Positions 24,341-33,379 of a stretch of 64,000 nucleotides of DNA are shown one piece after another. The stretch comes from Muribaculaceae bacterium. GTDB lineage: Bacteria > Bacteroidota > Bacteroidia > Bacteroidales > Muribaculaceae. The stretch is taken from NCBI GenBank assembly GCA_023664185.1, contig JAMPGA010000004.1:1-64000 (forward strand). The letters are read 5' to 3'. Position 1 is the stretch's first letter. Each line of letters begins with the position of its first letter. The notes beneath the pieces were generated by a model that worked only from the letters and a program-made list of their open reading frames with translations, had not been told where the DNA came from and did not search any database. Both the position numbers and the translations under genes were made by a program.

Positions 24341-24832
24341 ATGCCACAATCTTCCGAAATATGCAATATAATCAGGCCGCTGAATCTGCCTGTGGCCAAC
24401 CTGAATCTGCGCCACACGGCGGCCGGAGCCGAGGTCTACGACCCCCGTCGCGGCCGGTGGCTGGTGCTTACACCCGAGGAGTGGGTGAGGCAGCACTTTG
24501 TGAATTTTCTGGTAGACAGTCTCGAGGTGCCTTCGACGCTTGTGGTCAATGAGAAAAGCATATCCCTTAACGGTACTACAAAACGCTGTGACACAGTGAT
24601 ATACTCACGCTCACTCACGCCTCTGGCCATAGTGGAATACAAGGCCCCGTCGGTGAGGATAACACGCAAGGTGTTCGATCAGATAGTGCGCTACAATATG
24701 GTGCTACATGTGCGCTATCTCATTGTGAGCAATGGCCTTTCACACTATTGTTGCCGCGTGGACTATGAAGCCGGGCGCTGTGAGTTTTTGTCGAAGCTGC
24801 CGCTTTATGATGATATGATTCAGATACCGTAG
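24341..24832 (+). CDS. Orphan type I restriction R-subunit N-terminal-like protein (HSDR_N_2)
   Basis: 163 residues from the ATG at 24341. It resembles the PD-(D/E)XK nuclease module found at the N terminus of type I restriction HsdR proteins. The catalytic pattern is visible as RCDTVIYS (Asp) and AIVEYKAP (Glu-x-Lys), with the family block LVLTPEEWVRQHFVNFLV upstream. Stand-alone copies are widespread in Bacteroidetes with unknown role. No HsdM, HsdS or helicase is nearby, so it is not a functional restriction system here. The 3' end overlaps the convergent lrgB by 13 bp. Confidence 0.82.
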   Translation: MPQSSEICNIIRPLNLPVANLNLRHTAAGAEVYDPRRGRWLVLTPEEWVRQHFVNFLVDSLEVPSTLVVNEKSISLNGTTKRCDTVIYSRSLTPLAIVEYKAPSVRITRKVFDQIVRYNMVLHVRYLIVSNGLSHYCCRVDYEAGRCEFLSKLPLYDDMIQIP

Positions 24833-25521
24833 CCCATTATCTCGAGCAGGGTGGGTGTGAGTAGGGCTGTGAGCAGTCCGTTGAGTGTTAGCCCGAGCGA
24901 CGACCATGCCCCATATCTCATGCTCCCTCTTTCAATGGCAATGCTTGTGCCCACGGCATGTGCCGCCGTGCCCATCGAAAGCCCCTGAGCTATGGGGCTG
25001 TAGACGTTAGTGAGCTTCATGACCTTGAACCCCGACATTCCCCCGAATATGCCCACGGCACACACCACTGCGGCTGTGAGTGGGGCTATGCCACCCAGAC
25101 TCCGGCTCACCTCCATGGCTATGGGTGTGGTGACCGACTTTGCAGCAAGCGATATCACCACTTCGCGCGAGGCGCCAAACCATTGGGCCAACAGGACCAC
25201 CGAGATCACTCCGGCCAGACACCCGGCCACCTCGGCGGCAAGGATGGGGAGCAACTGCTTGCGTATGGTGGATAGCTGTCTATAGAGGGGCACTCCGAGA
25301 GCCACAACCGCAGGCTTGAGCCAGAATTCTATCATGGCACCTCCGGCGGCATAGCGCTCATATGGCACTCCCGTCACCACCAGATAGAGTATAAGTGCCG
25401 CGATGGTGATCATTATGGGATTAAGCAGCATAATGGAGGTGCGCCTGTAGAGGCGCCCTGCCAGCACATAGACCACAAATGTAAGGGCTATGAGCAGATA
25501 GCTATTTCCGAGAAAGTCCAT
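24820..25521 (-). CDS. lrgB: LrgB family membrane protein
   Basis: 233 residues with about six hydrophobic helices. LrgB/CidB proteins work with LrgA/CidA holin-like partners in control of murein hydrolase activity or in export of small organic acids. Family marks are KSVTTPIAMEVSRSLGG in the middle and GTAAHAVGTSIA towards the C terminus. The start overlaps the end of lrgA by 20 bp, which indicates translational coupling. The gene is last in the DUF1846-lrgA-lrgB run. Confidence 0.88.
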   Translation of the reverse strand: MDFLGNSYLLIALTFVVYVLAGRLYRRTSIMLLNPIMITIAALILYLVVTGVPYERYAAGGAMIEFWLKPAVVALGVPLYRQLSTIRKQLLPILAAEVAGCLAGVISVVLLAQWFGASREVVISLAAKSVTTPIAMEVSRSLGGIAPLTAAVVCAVGIFGGMSGFKVMKLTNVYSPIAQGLSMGTAAHAVGTSIAIERGSMRYGAWSSLGLTLNGLLTALLTPTLLEIMGYGI

Positions 25522-25873
25522 GGAGATGGTTGGAGGTGAAATGACGGGCTATCTGGTGAACACGTCCGGTCACGCCGATCACTATGAACGTGCTCAACGC
25601 CGAGGCGCCCACTATGGCCTGCCACTGGTTGCTGATGAGGTCGGCATAGCCCAGTAGGCCCACTCCGGCGGGGATGAAGAAGAAGCCCAGGTTACCCACC
25701 AGGAAGTCGGAAACCCCTGCGACGTGGTGCAGATCCACAACCTTGAGTTGCAGAGCCAGGGTGAGAAGCATCATGCCTATGATGCTCGACGGCACCGGAA
25801 TCCCCGTGAGCCAAACCGTAAACTCGCCGGCTGCCAGAAACAGAAATATCACTGCCAGCTGCAGTATCAGCAT
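25502..25873 (-). CDS. lrgA: LrgA/CidA family holin-like protein
   Basis: 123 residues and four predicted membrane helices. The signature WLTGIPVPSSIIGMMLLTLALQLKVV is the conserved LrgA/CidA core, followed by FFFIPAGVGLLGYADLI. It acts in the cytoplasmic membrane with LrgB. It starts 4 bp after the DUF1846 stop and overlaps lrgB by 20 bp, so the three genes form one tight operon. No LytSR-type two-component regulator is adjacent, unlike the Firmicutes arrangement. Confidence 0.88.
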   Translation of the reverse strand: MLILQLAVIFLFLAAGEFTVWLTGIPVPSSIIGMMLLTLALQLKVVDLHHVAGVSDFLVGNLGFFFIPAGVGLLGYADLISNQWQAIVGASALSTFIVIGVTGRVHQIARHFTSNHLHGLSRK

Positions 25874-25877
25874 AAGT

Positions 25878-27341
25878 TCATTTCTTTTTGGCGGGATCGC
25901 ATGTGAGACCTACACCGAGTTTTTTGAATATCTTGCGGTCTACCTCGCCCAGCATTACAGTGGAGTGCACCTGGCAGCCGTCGAGCTGCGGCAGGCAAGC
26001 AAGAGCCTTGCGACACTCCTCGTCGGTGGTCGAAAGGACTGAGAGAGCCACCAGCACCTCGTCGGTGTGGAGGCGCGGGTTGTGTGAGCGCAGACAGTGG
26101 ATCTTTGTATATTGTATGGGCTCTATCATGTCCTGAGGTATCAGCTTCTTGTCGTGGTCTATGCCTGCAAGATGCTTTATAGCATTGAGAATCAGAGCGG
26201 CGCTCGGTCCCAGCAGTGCCGATGTCTCGGCCGTGATGATAGTGCCGTCGGCGAGCTCGATAGCCGAGCAGGGCACACCGCTTTTTTCGGCGCGCTCGCG
26301 GGCAGCACCGACGGGGCGACGGTCGGCAATACCTATTTTGGCCTGCTTGAACAGCAGTGATATTTTGCTCACTTCGCTGTCGTTGCCTTCACCCTGAGCC
26401 AGACGGTTGAGGGCTGTGAAATAGCGGCGTATGATCTCGTCTTTAGAGGCGCGGCAACACACATCGTCGTCGGAGATGCAGAAGCCCACCATGTTTACAC
26501 CCATATCTGTGGGCGATTTGTATGGGCTCTCGCCGTAGATACCCTCGAAGAGCACGTTGAGCACCGGAAATATCTCGATGTCGCGATTGTAGTTAATGGC
26601 GGTTTTTCCGTAGGCCTCCAGGTGGAACGGGTCGATCATGTTCACATCGTTGAGGTCGGCGGTGGCGGCTTCGTAGGCAATGTTTACGGGGTGTTTCAGA
26701 GGCAGGCTCCACACGGGAAAGGTCTCAAACTTTGCATATCCGGCCTCGATGCCGCGTTTGTGCTCGTTGTAAAGCTGGCTGAGGCAGACTGCCATTTTGC
26801 CGCTGCCGGGGCCGGGGGCTGTGACTATGACAAGCGGGCGTGTGGTCTCCACATAGTCGTTTTTGCCGAAACCCTCGTCGGAGTCTATGAGGTCAACATT
26901 TGTGGGATAGCCGTCTATGAGATAGTGCACATAGGTCTTCACTCTGAGGCGATCGAGGCGAGCGCGGAAAGCGTCGGCGCTGCTCTGGCCATTGTAGTGG
27001 GTTATGACAACGGAGCTCACCAAAAATCCGCGTTTCTCAAACTCGCCGCGCAGGCGCAGCACATCCATGTCGTAGGTGATGCCCAGATCGTTGCGCACCT
27101 TGTTTTTTTCGATATCGGCGGCGCTGATCACTATTACGATCTCGGCCTTGTCGGCCAGCTTCGAGAGCATGCGCAGCTTGCTGTCGGGCTGGAAACCTGG
27201 CAGCACACGGGATGCGTGATGATCGTCGAAAAGTTTTCCACCGAGTTCCAGATACAGTTTGTTGCCAAACTGAGCTATGCGCTCCATGATATGCTCAGAC
27301 TGGATTCTGAGATACCGCTCATTGTCAAATCCGTTCTTCAT
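25878..27341 (-). CDS. DUF1846 family protein
   Basis: 487 residues from the ATG at 27341. It matches DUF1846, a conserved cytoplasmic family of about 500 residues with known folds but no proven reaction. Recognisable stretches are GFDNERYLRIQSEHIMERI at the start, EIVIVISAADIEKNKVRND, VIVTAPGPGSGKMAVCLSQLY with a nucleotide-binding-like glycine loop, FPVLNVLFEGIYGESPYKSPTDMGVNM, and the C-terminal CQVHSTVMLGEVDRKIFKKLGV. It heads an operon with lrgA and lrgB, separated by only 4 bp. That linkage is the one functional hint present. Confidence 0.9.
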   Translation of the reverse strand: MKNGFDNERYLRIQSEHIMERIAQFGNKLYLELGGKLFDDHHASRVLPGFQPDSKLRMLSKLADKAEIVIVISAADIEKNKVRNDLGITYDMDVLRLRGEFEKRGFLVSSVVITHYNGQSSADAFRARLDRLRVKTYVHYLIDGYPTNVDLIDSDEGFGKNDYVETTRPLVIVTAPGPGSGKMAVCLSQLYNEHKRGIEAGYAKFETFPVWSLPLKHPVNIAYEAATADLNDVNMIDPFHLEAYGKTAINYNRDIEIFPVLNVLFEGIYGESPYKSPTDMGVNMVGFCISDDDVCCRASKDEIIRRYFTALNRLAQGEGNDSEVSKISLLFKQAKIGIADRRPVGAARERAEKSGVPCSAIELADGTIITAETSALLGPSAALILNAIKHLAGIDHDKKLIPQDMIEPIQYTKIHCLRSHNPRLHTDEVLVALSVLSTTDEECRKALACLPQLDGCQVHSTVMLGEVDRKIFKKLGVGLTCDPAKKK

Positions 27342-27350
27342 AACGGGTTG

Positions 27351-27382
27351 CAAAGTTAATCATTTTTCATCTTAGATGCAAA
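27351..27382 (-). promoter_or_regulatory. Promoter of the DUF1846-lrgAB operon
   Basis: On the minus strand TTTG (27379-27382), 20-nt spacer, TAACTTTG (27351-27358), a full consensus match, 10 bp before the ATG. Confidence 0.8.
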
Positions 27383-27422
27383 AAAATCAGACCGGAATCC
27401 CGACATCGCGTCGTGATTCCGG
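27380..27422 (-). terminator. Terminator of the outer-membrane barrel gene
   Basis: CCGGAATC (27392-27399) pairs with GATTCCGG (27415-27422). An inner CGAC/GTCG stem extends the hairpin. Read on the minus strand a T7 tract follows at 27380-27386. The T-run overlaps the -33 element of the next promoter. Confidence 0.75.
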
Positions 27423-27507
27423 CCCTTTCTGAACAATTAACCTAACTTATCTAAAATAGTAAAAACAAATCATGAATTATCATACCTTTCATGTAGAAAT
27501 GTGTGTG

Positions 27508-30318
27508 TTATCTGCCTGGACGTCTGCCGGGGCCTCCACCCCAGCCACCCCAGCCACCTCTGTTGAAGCCTCCGCCTTTGGGCTCGTTGCCTTTGCCAAA
27601 CGAGTTGAAGCGGTAGCTCACGGTGATCATGCCGTAGCGCGACAGTGAGTTATACTCGGTGTCGGTGATATAGTTGGCGGTGACATTGCGGCGTATGTTG
27701 CTGCGCTGGTTGAGTATGTCGTAGACCTTCACAGCCAGTGTGAGCGATTTGTCTTTGAGGAACTGCTGCGAGAGGGTGGCGTTCCAGATCCATGTCTTGG
27801 TGTTGTATCCGGCCGCGTAGCCTGCGGTGGCCGAGTAGTTGACGTCGGTCTGCAGGGTCAGTCCCCAGGGTGTGTAGTATGTACCGTCGAAGCGTCCGCC
27901 GTAGGTGTGGACTGTCTGGTTGTTTTTCGACTGTACGGAGTTGAATGTGGTCTGCAGGGAGTAGCGCGGACGCAGTTCGAGCTCAAAGTTGTCGGGGCGG
28001 AAGGTGATCGAGGGCGACTCGTTGATGTTGAGCGACAGCGATGTGTTGCGCAGCGAATTGTTGTAGCCCACGTTGTGGCTCACATTGGCAAAGATGTGGT
28101 TTGAGAACGACCATTTCTTGTTGCTGAAGGGCATGGAGATCATGTTCATGAGCATGCCGTTCCAGACGCCGTTGACGTTAATATATTCAGTCAGTCGTTT
28201 ACCATTTTCAAAATATGTGGTGCGCGATATGATGGAGTTTTGAGTGAACTGGAAGTGGGCCATGAGCATAATGCTTCGCTGCGAGTTCATGTTGAAGTCC
28301 TGGAAGCGCAGCATTATGTTGTGGTTGAACGAGGGGTTGAGGTTCGGGTTACCCTGCACCTGGTTGGTGGGGTTTGAGATGTCGAGCACGGGCTGCAGCT
28401 GACTCATGGAGGGCTGCGATGAGTTGCCGCGATAGTTCATCTGGAGAGAGCGCTGCTTGCTGAATTTGTAGCGGAAGCGCATGAAGGGGGAGTAGTTCCA
28501 CACCCAGCGGTCGATGTTTTTGTCGGCGTTGTCGAGGAATATTGATTTCGACATCTGGGGCACCAGGGCCATGCCCACTTCGAGGTTGGCTTTCTGGGTC
28601 ACCTTGCGGTAGCCGGCGCGAATCTGCTGGTTGAAATAGTTGTTGCGGTAGCGGTTTGAGTAGTCGGGGTCAGGCTCCTCGCCCAGTGGCGGATAGATAT
28701 CGAGGTCGTAGCCGTCGGGGATGTTGTAGACCAGCTTGTCGGCGTTGTTCCAGCGATAGTTGGCGCGATAGCTGAAGGTGAGGTAGTTGCCGTTTTTTAC
28801 ATCGCCAAGGGGCTCAGTCCAGGTCACCTGTCCCATCACCTGGTTGTTCCAGGTGTGATTGTCGGTCCATTGGTTCAGGAGCTCGCTGTCGTCCTGGGTG
28901 TTGTCGGGGTCCTGTTCCAGCAGATAGAGTATGAAGTCGTTGCGCGAGGTTTCTTTCTCCTTCACGTCGGAGAATCGGTATTGTCCGCTCACTGAGAACG
29001 AACGCCCTCTGTGCTGCCTGAAGTTGTGAGAGTATATGAGTCGTCCGCCGGCTTCATAGGAGTCGCCTTTAGAGTTGCCCATCGATTTGTTGTCGCTCAC
29101 CTTAACAAGGTCGCGGTTGATAAATGTCTCGTTTTCGGTGTCAAACGACTTGTTGAAGTTCATCGAGAAGTTGGGGCGGAACTCGAGAGTGTTGAACGAG
29201 TCGGGCTTCCAGAGCACACGGAAGTCGCCGCGGAAGTTGTTGCCCTTGTCGCGGGCATACTTTTCAGATTTATTCCAGGTGCGGTCGTCCCCTGCAAATA
29301 TATTTTCACGATCTTGGCGCTGTTTGGTCTTGGCATCGGTGTTGCTCCACATGATGTCGCCGCCAATGCGGAGTATCTCCTCCTTGCCCACATTGAAGTT
29401 GAGGCCGAGAGCTTTCGAGACGGTCACGCCGTTGTTGCCGCCAAAGCGACGGAAGCGGTTGCCGTTGGAGTCGGTGAAGCCAATCTGGTTGGTGTTGTTG
29501 AAGTTGCCGAGCAGGGTTATCTGGTTGCCGTTCCAGAAGCGGTTCACGTTGAACGAGCCCATATATCTCTGGTCTGTGCCATATCCGCCCTCGGCGGTGC
29601 CAAACCATCCCTGGTTCATGCCTTTTTTGAAAGTGAGGTTTATGACGGTTTCGTCTTCGCCGTCGTCTACACCGGTGAGGCGCGCCATGTCGCTTTTGCG
29701 GTCCACAACCTGTAGCTTGTCAATCATGTTGGCAGGGAGGTTTTTGGAGGCCACCTGAGGGTCGTCGCTGAAAAACTCCTTGCCATCGATCAGGATCTTG
29801 GTCACATCCTTGCCGTTGGCTGTGATCTTGCCATCGGTGCCTACCTCCACACCGGGCAGGCGCTTCAGCAGATCCTCAACCACAGCGTTGGGCTGCGTGT
29901 GATAGGAGTCGGCGTTATACTCAACTGTATCCTCCATCACCTTGATGGGGGTCTTGACGGCTACCACTTGCACTTCGCCCAGCAGCTCGCTTGATTCCTT
30001 CAGCTCTATGGTGCCGAGGCGCAGATTGGACTGACCTACGGTGATATCTTTCTTGGTATCGGCATAACCGATGTATGAGCATACCAGAACATACTTGCCG
30101 GCCTTGACATTTTCGAGTGTGAATCGGCCGTTGGTCTTGGTGGAGACTCCTTTTACAAAGGCGCTGTCCTTGGCGGCGAGCAGTCGCACCGAGGCTTCCA
30201 TCAAAGGCTCGCCAGTGACGGCGTCCTTGATAAGGCCGGTGACGTTAACAGCCCGAATGGCCAGAGCGAACAGGAAGATAAACGTAAGCGTGAGGATTAC
30301 GCGTATTAAACGTGACAT
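27508..30318 (-). CDS. TonB-receptor-like outer membrane beta-barrel protein
   Basis: 936 residues from the first ATG at 30318; the frame extends to a TTG at 30342. A signal peptide (about 1-22) is followed by a carboxypeptidase-regulatory-like domain (VTGLIKDAVTGEPLMEASVRLL...GRFTLENVKAGKYVLVCSYIGY). A plug-like domain has LLKRLPGVEVGTDGKITANGKDVTKILIDGKEFF (split by me), and a large barrel follows. This is the outer-membrane-protein family related to SusC/FecA, without a visible SusD partner here. After the last barrel strand (VSYRFNSF) there is a ~30-residue Gly/Arg/Trp-rich tail. The substrate is unknown. Confidence 0.85.
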   Translation of the reverse strand: MSRLIRVILTLTFIFLFALAIRAVNVTGLIKDAVTGEPLMEASVRLLAAKDSAFVKGVSTKTNGRFTLENVKAGKYVLVCSYIGYADTKKDITVGQSNLRLGTIELKESSELLGEVQVVAVKTPIKVMEDTVEYNADSYHTQPNAVVEDLLKRLPGVEVGTDGKITANGKDVTKILIDGKEFFSDDPQVASKNLPANMIDKLQVVDRKSDMARLTGVDDGEDETVINLTFKKGMNQGWFGTAEGGYGTDQRYMGSFNVNRFWNGNQITLLGNFNNTNQIGFTDSNGNRFRRFGGNNGVTVSKALGLNFNVGKEEILRIGGDIMWSNTDAKTKQRQDRENIFAGDDRTWNKSEKYARDKGNNFRGDFRVLWKPDSFNTLEFRPNFSMNFNKSFDTENETFINRDLVKVSDNKSMGNSKGDSYEAGGRLIYSHNFRQHRGRSFSVSGQYRFSDVKEKETSRNDFILYLLEQDPDNTQDDSELLNQWTDNHTWNNQVMGQVTWTEPLGDVKNGNYLTFSYRANYRWNNADKLVYNIPDGYDLDIYPPLGEEPDPDYSNRYRNNYFNQQIRAGYRKVTQKANLEVGMALVPQMSKSIFLDNADKNIDRWVWNYSPFMRFRYKFSKQRSLQMNYRGNSSQPSMSQLQPVLDISNPTNQVQGNPNLNPSFNHNIMLRFQDFNMNSQRSIMLMAHFQFTQNSIISRTTYFENGKRLTEYINVNGVWNGMLMNMISMPFSNKKWSFSNHIFANVSHNVGYNNSLRNTSLSLNINESPSITFRPDNFELELRPRYSLQTTFNSVQSKNNQTVHTYGGRFDGTYYTPWGLTLQTDVNYSATAGYAAGYNTKTWIWNATLSQQFLKDKSLTLAVKVYDILNQRSNIRRNVTANYITDTEYNSLSRYGMITVSYRFNSFGKGNEPKGGGFNRGGWGGWGGGPGRRPGR

Positions 30319-30488
30319 TTTCAGTGTGGTGAACAGTTTCAAATTCTATATCGTAGTGTCGGCATAATGCCCTTCCGGACAAGCCCGACATTCTCTAAGA
30401 CCAAAGAGGCGCGAAAAGGTTTAAATCTCTGTTTGGTTAAAATCTGTTTAAATTGGTTTTTGAGTGTCAAAACTACACGGAAGTTGAC

Positions 30489-30496
30489 TAACTTTG
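30489..30496 (+). promoter_or_regulatory. -7 box upstream of the PurF-type gene
   Basis: TAACTTTG, 26 bp before the ATG at 30523. I see no TTTG at the usual spacing, so an activator or a weaker -33 is possible. Confidence 0.6.
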
Positions 30497-30522
30497 CACC
30501 CATATTTTTTGAAGCAATTACA

Positions 30523-32412
30523 ATGGAGATACTCAAACATGAGTGTGGCGTGGCTATGATACGCCTTCTCAAACCGCTTGAATACTATCGCACAAAGTAC
30601 GGTACATGGAGCTATGGCTTGAACAAGCTCTATCTGATGATGGAGAAACAGCACAACCGCGGGCAGGAAGGTGCCGGCATAGGGGTGGTGAAGCTCCACG
30701 GCACTCCGGGCAATGAATATGTGTTTAGAGAGCGCGCACTGGGCAAGGATGCCATCCAGGAGATTTTTGCCACTGTCAACTCCACACTGGCCGATTTCGG
30801 CCTTACCGACGCCTCGGCGCAAGAGATTGAAACTTACGCTCCTTTTTTAGGCGAGATCTATATGGGGCATCTCCGTTACTCAACCACAGGCAAGAGTGGC
30901 ATATCGTATTGCCACCCATTTCTGCGGCGCAACAACTGGCGCTCGCGCAACCTGCTGATGTGTGGCAACTTCAACATGACAAATGTCGACGAGATATTTC
31001 GTGGCGTAGTGAACCACGGTCAGCATCCCCGCATCTACTCGGATACAGTGATATTGCTCGAGCAGCTGGGCGAGGCTCTCGACAAGGAAAACCATCGCAT
31101 CTACCGCCAGTATCGCGACTCGCAGGTTGATCCGCAGCTCACCCGCACCATCGAGGATAATATCGACCTGACCCGTGTGCTGGGCTCCACGGCTCCGGCC
31201 TGGGACGGAGGATATGTGATATGCGGCGCCACAGGCTCAGGCGACATGTTTGCGCTGCGCGACCGCCACGGTATCCGTCCGGCATTCTACTATATGGACG
31301 ATGAGATTGTGGTGCTTGCCTCTGAGCGGCCTGTGATACAGACGGTGATGAATGTGCCTCGCCGCAGTGTCAATGAACTCAATCCGGGCAGCGCGCTGAT
31401 AGTGAAGAAGTCCGGCCAGGTAGAGGTACGCGATGTGCTGGGCGAGGGTAGCAACCGCCGCTGCTCGTTTGAGCGCATCTACTTCTCGCGCGGCAGCGAC
31501 GCCGACATCTACAACGAGCGCAAGCGTCTGGGGCGCAACGTGGTACCCGATATCATGAAGAGTATCGACGATGATCTGGACCACAGCGTGTTCTCGTTTA
31601 TCCCCAATACCGCCGAGGTAGCTTTTATCGGTATGGTTGAGGGGCTCGAGGAGCAACTCGATAGGGTGAAGGCTTCAAAGATACTTAAAGCTCAGGCAGA
31701 TGGAAGCCTTAATGCCGATACCGTAGCCTCGATCATGGCCGAAAAACTTAGAGTGGAGAAGGTGGCCATAAAGGATATAAAGCTGCGCACATTCATAGCC
31801 GAGGGTGAGTCGCGCAACGACCTCGCAGCCCATGTCTATGATGTGACCTACGGCATCATTGAGAACGACCGCGATAACCTCGTGGTGATTGACGACAGCA
31901 TAGTGCGCGGCACCACGCTGAAGCAGTCTATACTCCGCATGCTCGACCGCCTGCATCCCCGCAAAATAGTTGTGGTGAGCAGCTCGCCACAGGTGCGATA
32001 CCCCGACTATTATGGTATAGACATGTCGAGGATGGGCGAGTTCATAGCCTTCCGTGCAGCTGTTGAGCTGCTGCGCGAGCGCGGCATGGAGAATGTGCTC
32101 GATGAAACCTACCGCCGCTGTCTTGAGCAGGAAAAACGCCTTGACCTCGAGCTGGAAAACTGTGTCAAAGCCATTTACGCACCGTTTACCCAGGATGAGA
32201 TTTCCGATAAAATAGCCCGTATGCTCACAGCCGACGGCTCGATAAAAGCTGAGGTGCAGCTGGTGTATCAGTCAGTTGCCGGACTTCATGAGGCTATACC
32301 CAATTGTCCTGGCGACTGGTATTTCTCAGGCGATTATCCCACTCCCGGCGGCACAAGACTGGTAAACCGCGCCTTCATCAACTATTATGAGGGGCATGCC
32401 GATAAACGTTAA
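30523..32412 (+). CDS. purF: Amidophosphoribosyltransferase (PurF-type)
   Basis: 629 residues from the ATG at 30523; the open frame upstream runs through the promoter. It transfers the glutamine amide to PRPP, the first step of purine synthesis. The class II glutamine amidotransferase domain has nucleophile Cys8 (HECGVAMIR), exposed after loss of a 7-residue propeptide, plus QHNRGQEGAGIG and GHLRYSTTG. The phosphoribosyltransferase domain has the PRPP motif VIDDSIVRGTTL near residue 454. It is about 120 residues longer than E. coli PurF; the extra length is spread through the protein and at the C terminus. A shorter second PurF may exist elsewhere. Confidence 0.88.
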   Translation: MEILKHECGVAMIRLLKPLEYYRTKYGTWSYGLNKLYLMMEKQHNRGQEGAGIGVVKLHGTPGNEYVFRERALGKDAIQEIFATVNSTLADFGLTDASAQEIETYAPFLGEIYMGHLRYSTTGKSGISYCHPFLRRNNWRSRNLLMCGNFNMTNVDEIFRGVVNHGQHPRIYSDTVILLEQLGEALDKENHRIYRQYRDSQVDPQLTRTIEDNIDLTRVLGSTAPAWDGGYVICGATGSGDMFALRDRHGIRPAFYYMDDEIVVLASERPVIQTVMNVPRRSVNELNPGSALIVKKSGQVEVRDVLGEGSNRRCSFERIYFSRGSDADIYNERKRLGRNVVPDIMKSIDDDLDHSVFSFIPNTAEVAFIGMVEGLEEQLDRVKASKILKAQADGSLNADTVASIMAEKLRVEKVAIKDIKLRTFIAEGESRNDLAAHVYDVTYGIIENDRDNLVVIDDSIVRGTTLKQSILRMLDRLHPRKIVVVSSSPQVRYPDYYGIDMSRMGEFIAFRAAVELLRERGMENVLDETYRRCLEQEKRLDLELENCVKAIYAPFTQDEISDKIARMLTADGSIKAEVQLVYQSVAGLHEAIPNCPGDWYFSGDYPTPGGTRLVNRAFINYYEGHADKR

Positions 32413-33379
32413 GGCCCTTGTTGCTTTAGCATTTCTGCTTTCGGCTCTGCACGCTGCTGCCGGTCTGCGGACGGAGCGTCATTATCATTACACTCCCGTG
32501 GCCGTGGCCGACACTCTTGTCACCCTTGGCGACCTGCCGGGCCATGTGTGCATGGTGGAGACTCGTGTGAGTCTCGACGACCTGCGCGAGCGGCGCGGAT
32601 ACTCAAAAGGCTCGTATGGATTGAAGATCAATCCAGAACATGGCACAGACACCATATCATTGACACTCCGTTGGGGCAACACCGACTTCGGCGATATCAC
32701 CGATAGCCGTTTTACAGAGCTCAAGGTGGAGATGGGTGGAAGTGAGATAGAGAGCCGCCGCGTGGAGGGGTTTGTCGGAAAGTCGGGATCATACTCCACA
32801 CTCGGCGCCCGGCTGCGGGATGGCCGCTTGACGGTATATGGCGGAAGCCGATCGACATCAGAACTTTTTGAAATGCAGTTGCCCTCAGGGTTTGTCTCCA
32901 ACTCGGTGTCGCTCCGGGTGCATGGCAGCACCACAGTGTCGATTTTTGTGGCCGAGACAGAGCTTGACCCCGCTGAGATGCTTAGCACTGACTGGGCCAA
33001 ATCGCTGCTTGATGGTCGGTTTGCATGCACCTCCAACCCAGTTGAAGGATATTGGGAATATCTCGACCGCCAGAACGATCCGACCCTGGCTCGCCCGGGT
33101 GGACGCTATACTCTGGCGCTGGTGGCAAATGACGACGGTGGATATGATATTCTGTATGTGTCAGGGGCCGAAATCCTTGCCTCCCGGTGGGAGCCTTTTA
33201 TGCTGAAAGGCCGCTTGAAGCCCACAAATTTCCAGAATCACTATTCACTGGAGTGGATCGACGCTGAGTTTGAGGAGATCAATACAGACGTCCATGCCGA
33301 TATTGCCGACGGTGCAATCCTTAGTCTTTCGTTTCCGTTGCTGAAGACGGTGTTGAGGTTTTCGAAAGCACGCTTCTGA
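32387..33379 (+). CDS. Secreted protein of unknown function
   Basis: 330 residues if started at 32387, or 327 from the ATG at 32396. Both overlap the purF end (26 or 17 bp). A signal peptide (VKALVALAFLLSALHAAAG) precedes a beta-rich mature protein. Notable segments are TDTISLTLRWGNTDFGD, VSIFVAETELDPAEMLSTDWAKSLLDGRF and EGYWEYLDRQNDPTLARPGGRYTLALVANDDGGYDILY. I do not recognise a family. Its last 59 bp are antisense to the 3' end of nhaA. Overlap with purF suggests shared transcription, but a role in purine metabolism is not indicated. Confidence 0.7.
   Translation: MRGMPINVKALVALAFLLSALHAAAGLRTERHYHYTPVAVADTLVTLGDLPGHVCMVETRVSLDDLRERRGYSKGSYGLKINPEHGTDTISLTLRWGNTDFGDITDSRFTELKVEMGGSEIESRRVEGFVGKSGSYSTLGARLRDGRLTVYGGSRSTSELFEMQLPSGFVSNSVSLRVHGSTTVSIFVAETELDPAEMLSTDWAKSLLDGRFACTSNPVEGYWEYLDRQNDPTLARPGGRYTLALVANDDGGYDILYVSGAEILASRWEPFMLKGRLKPTNFQNHYSLEWIDAEFEEINTDVHADIADGAILSLSFPLLKTVLRFSKARF

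Noticed and set aside
29011..29758. Two overlapping 227-234 codon plus-strand frames inside the outer-membrane barrel gene
   Set aside because: No signal peptide, promoter or homology; the minus-strand TonB-type protein explains the DNA.
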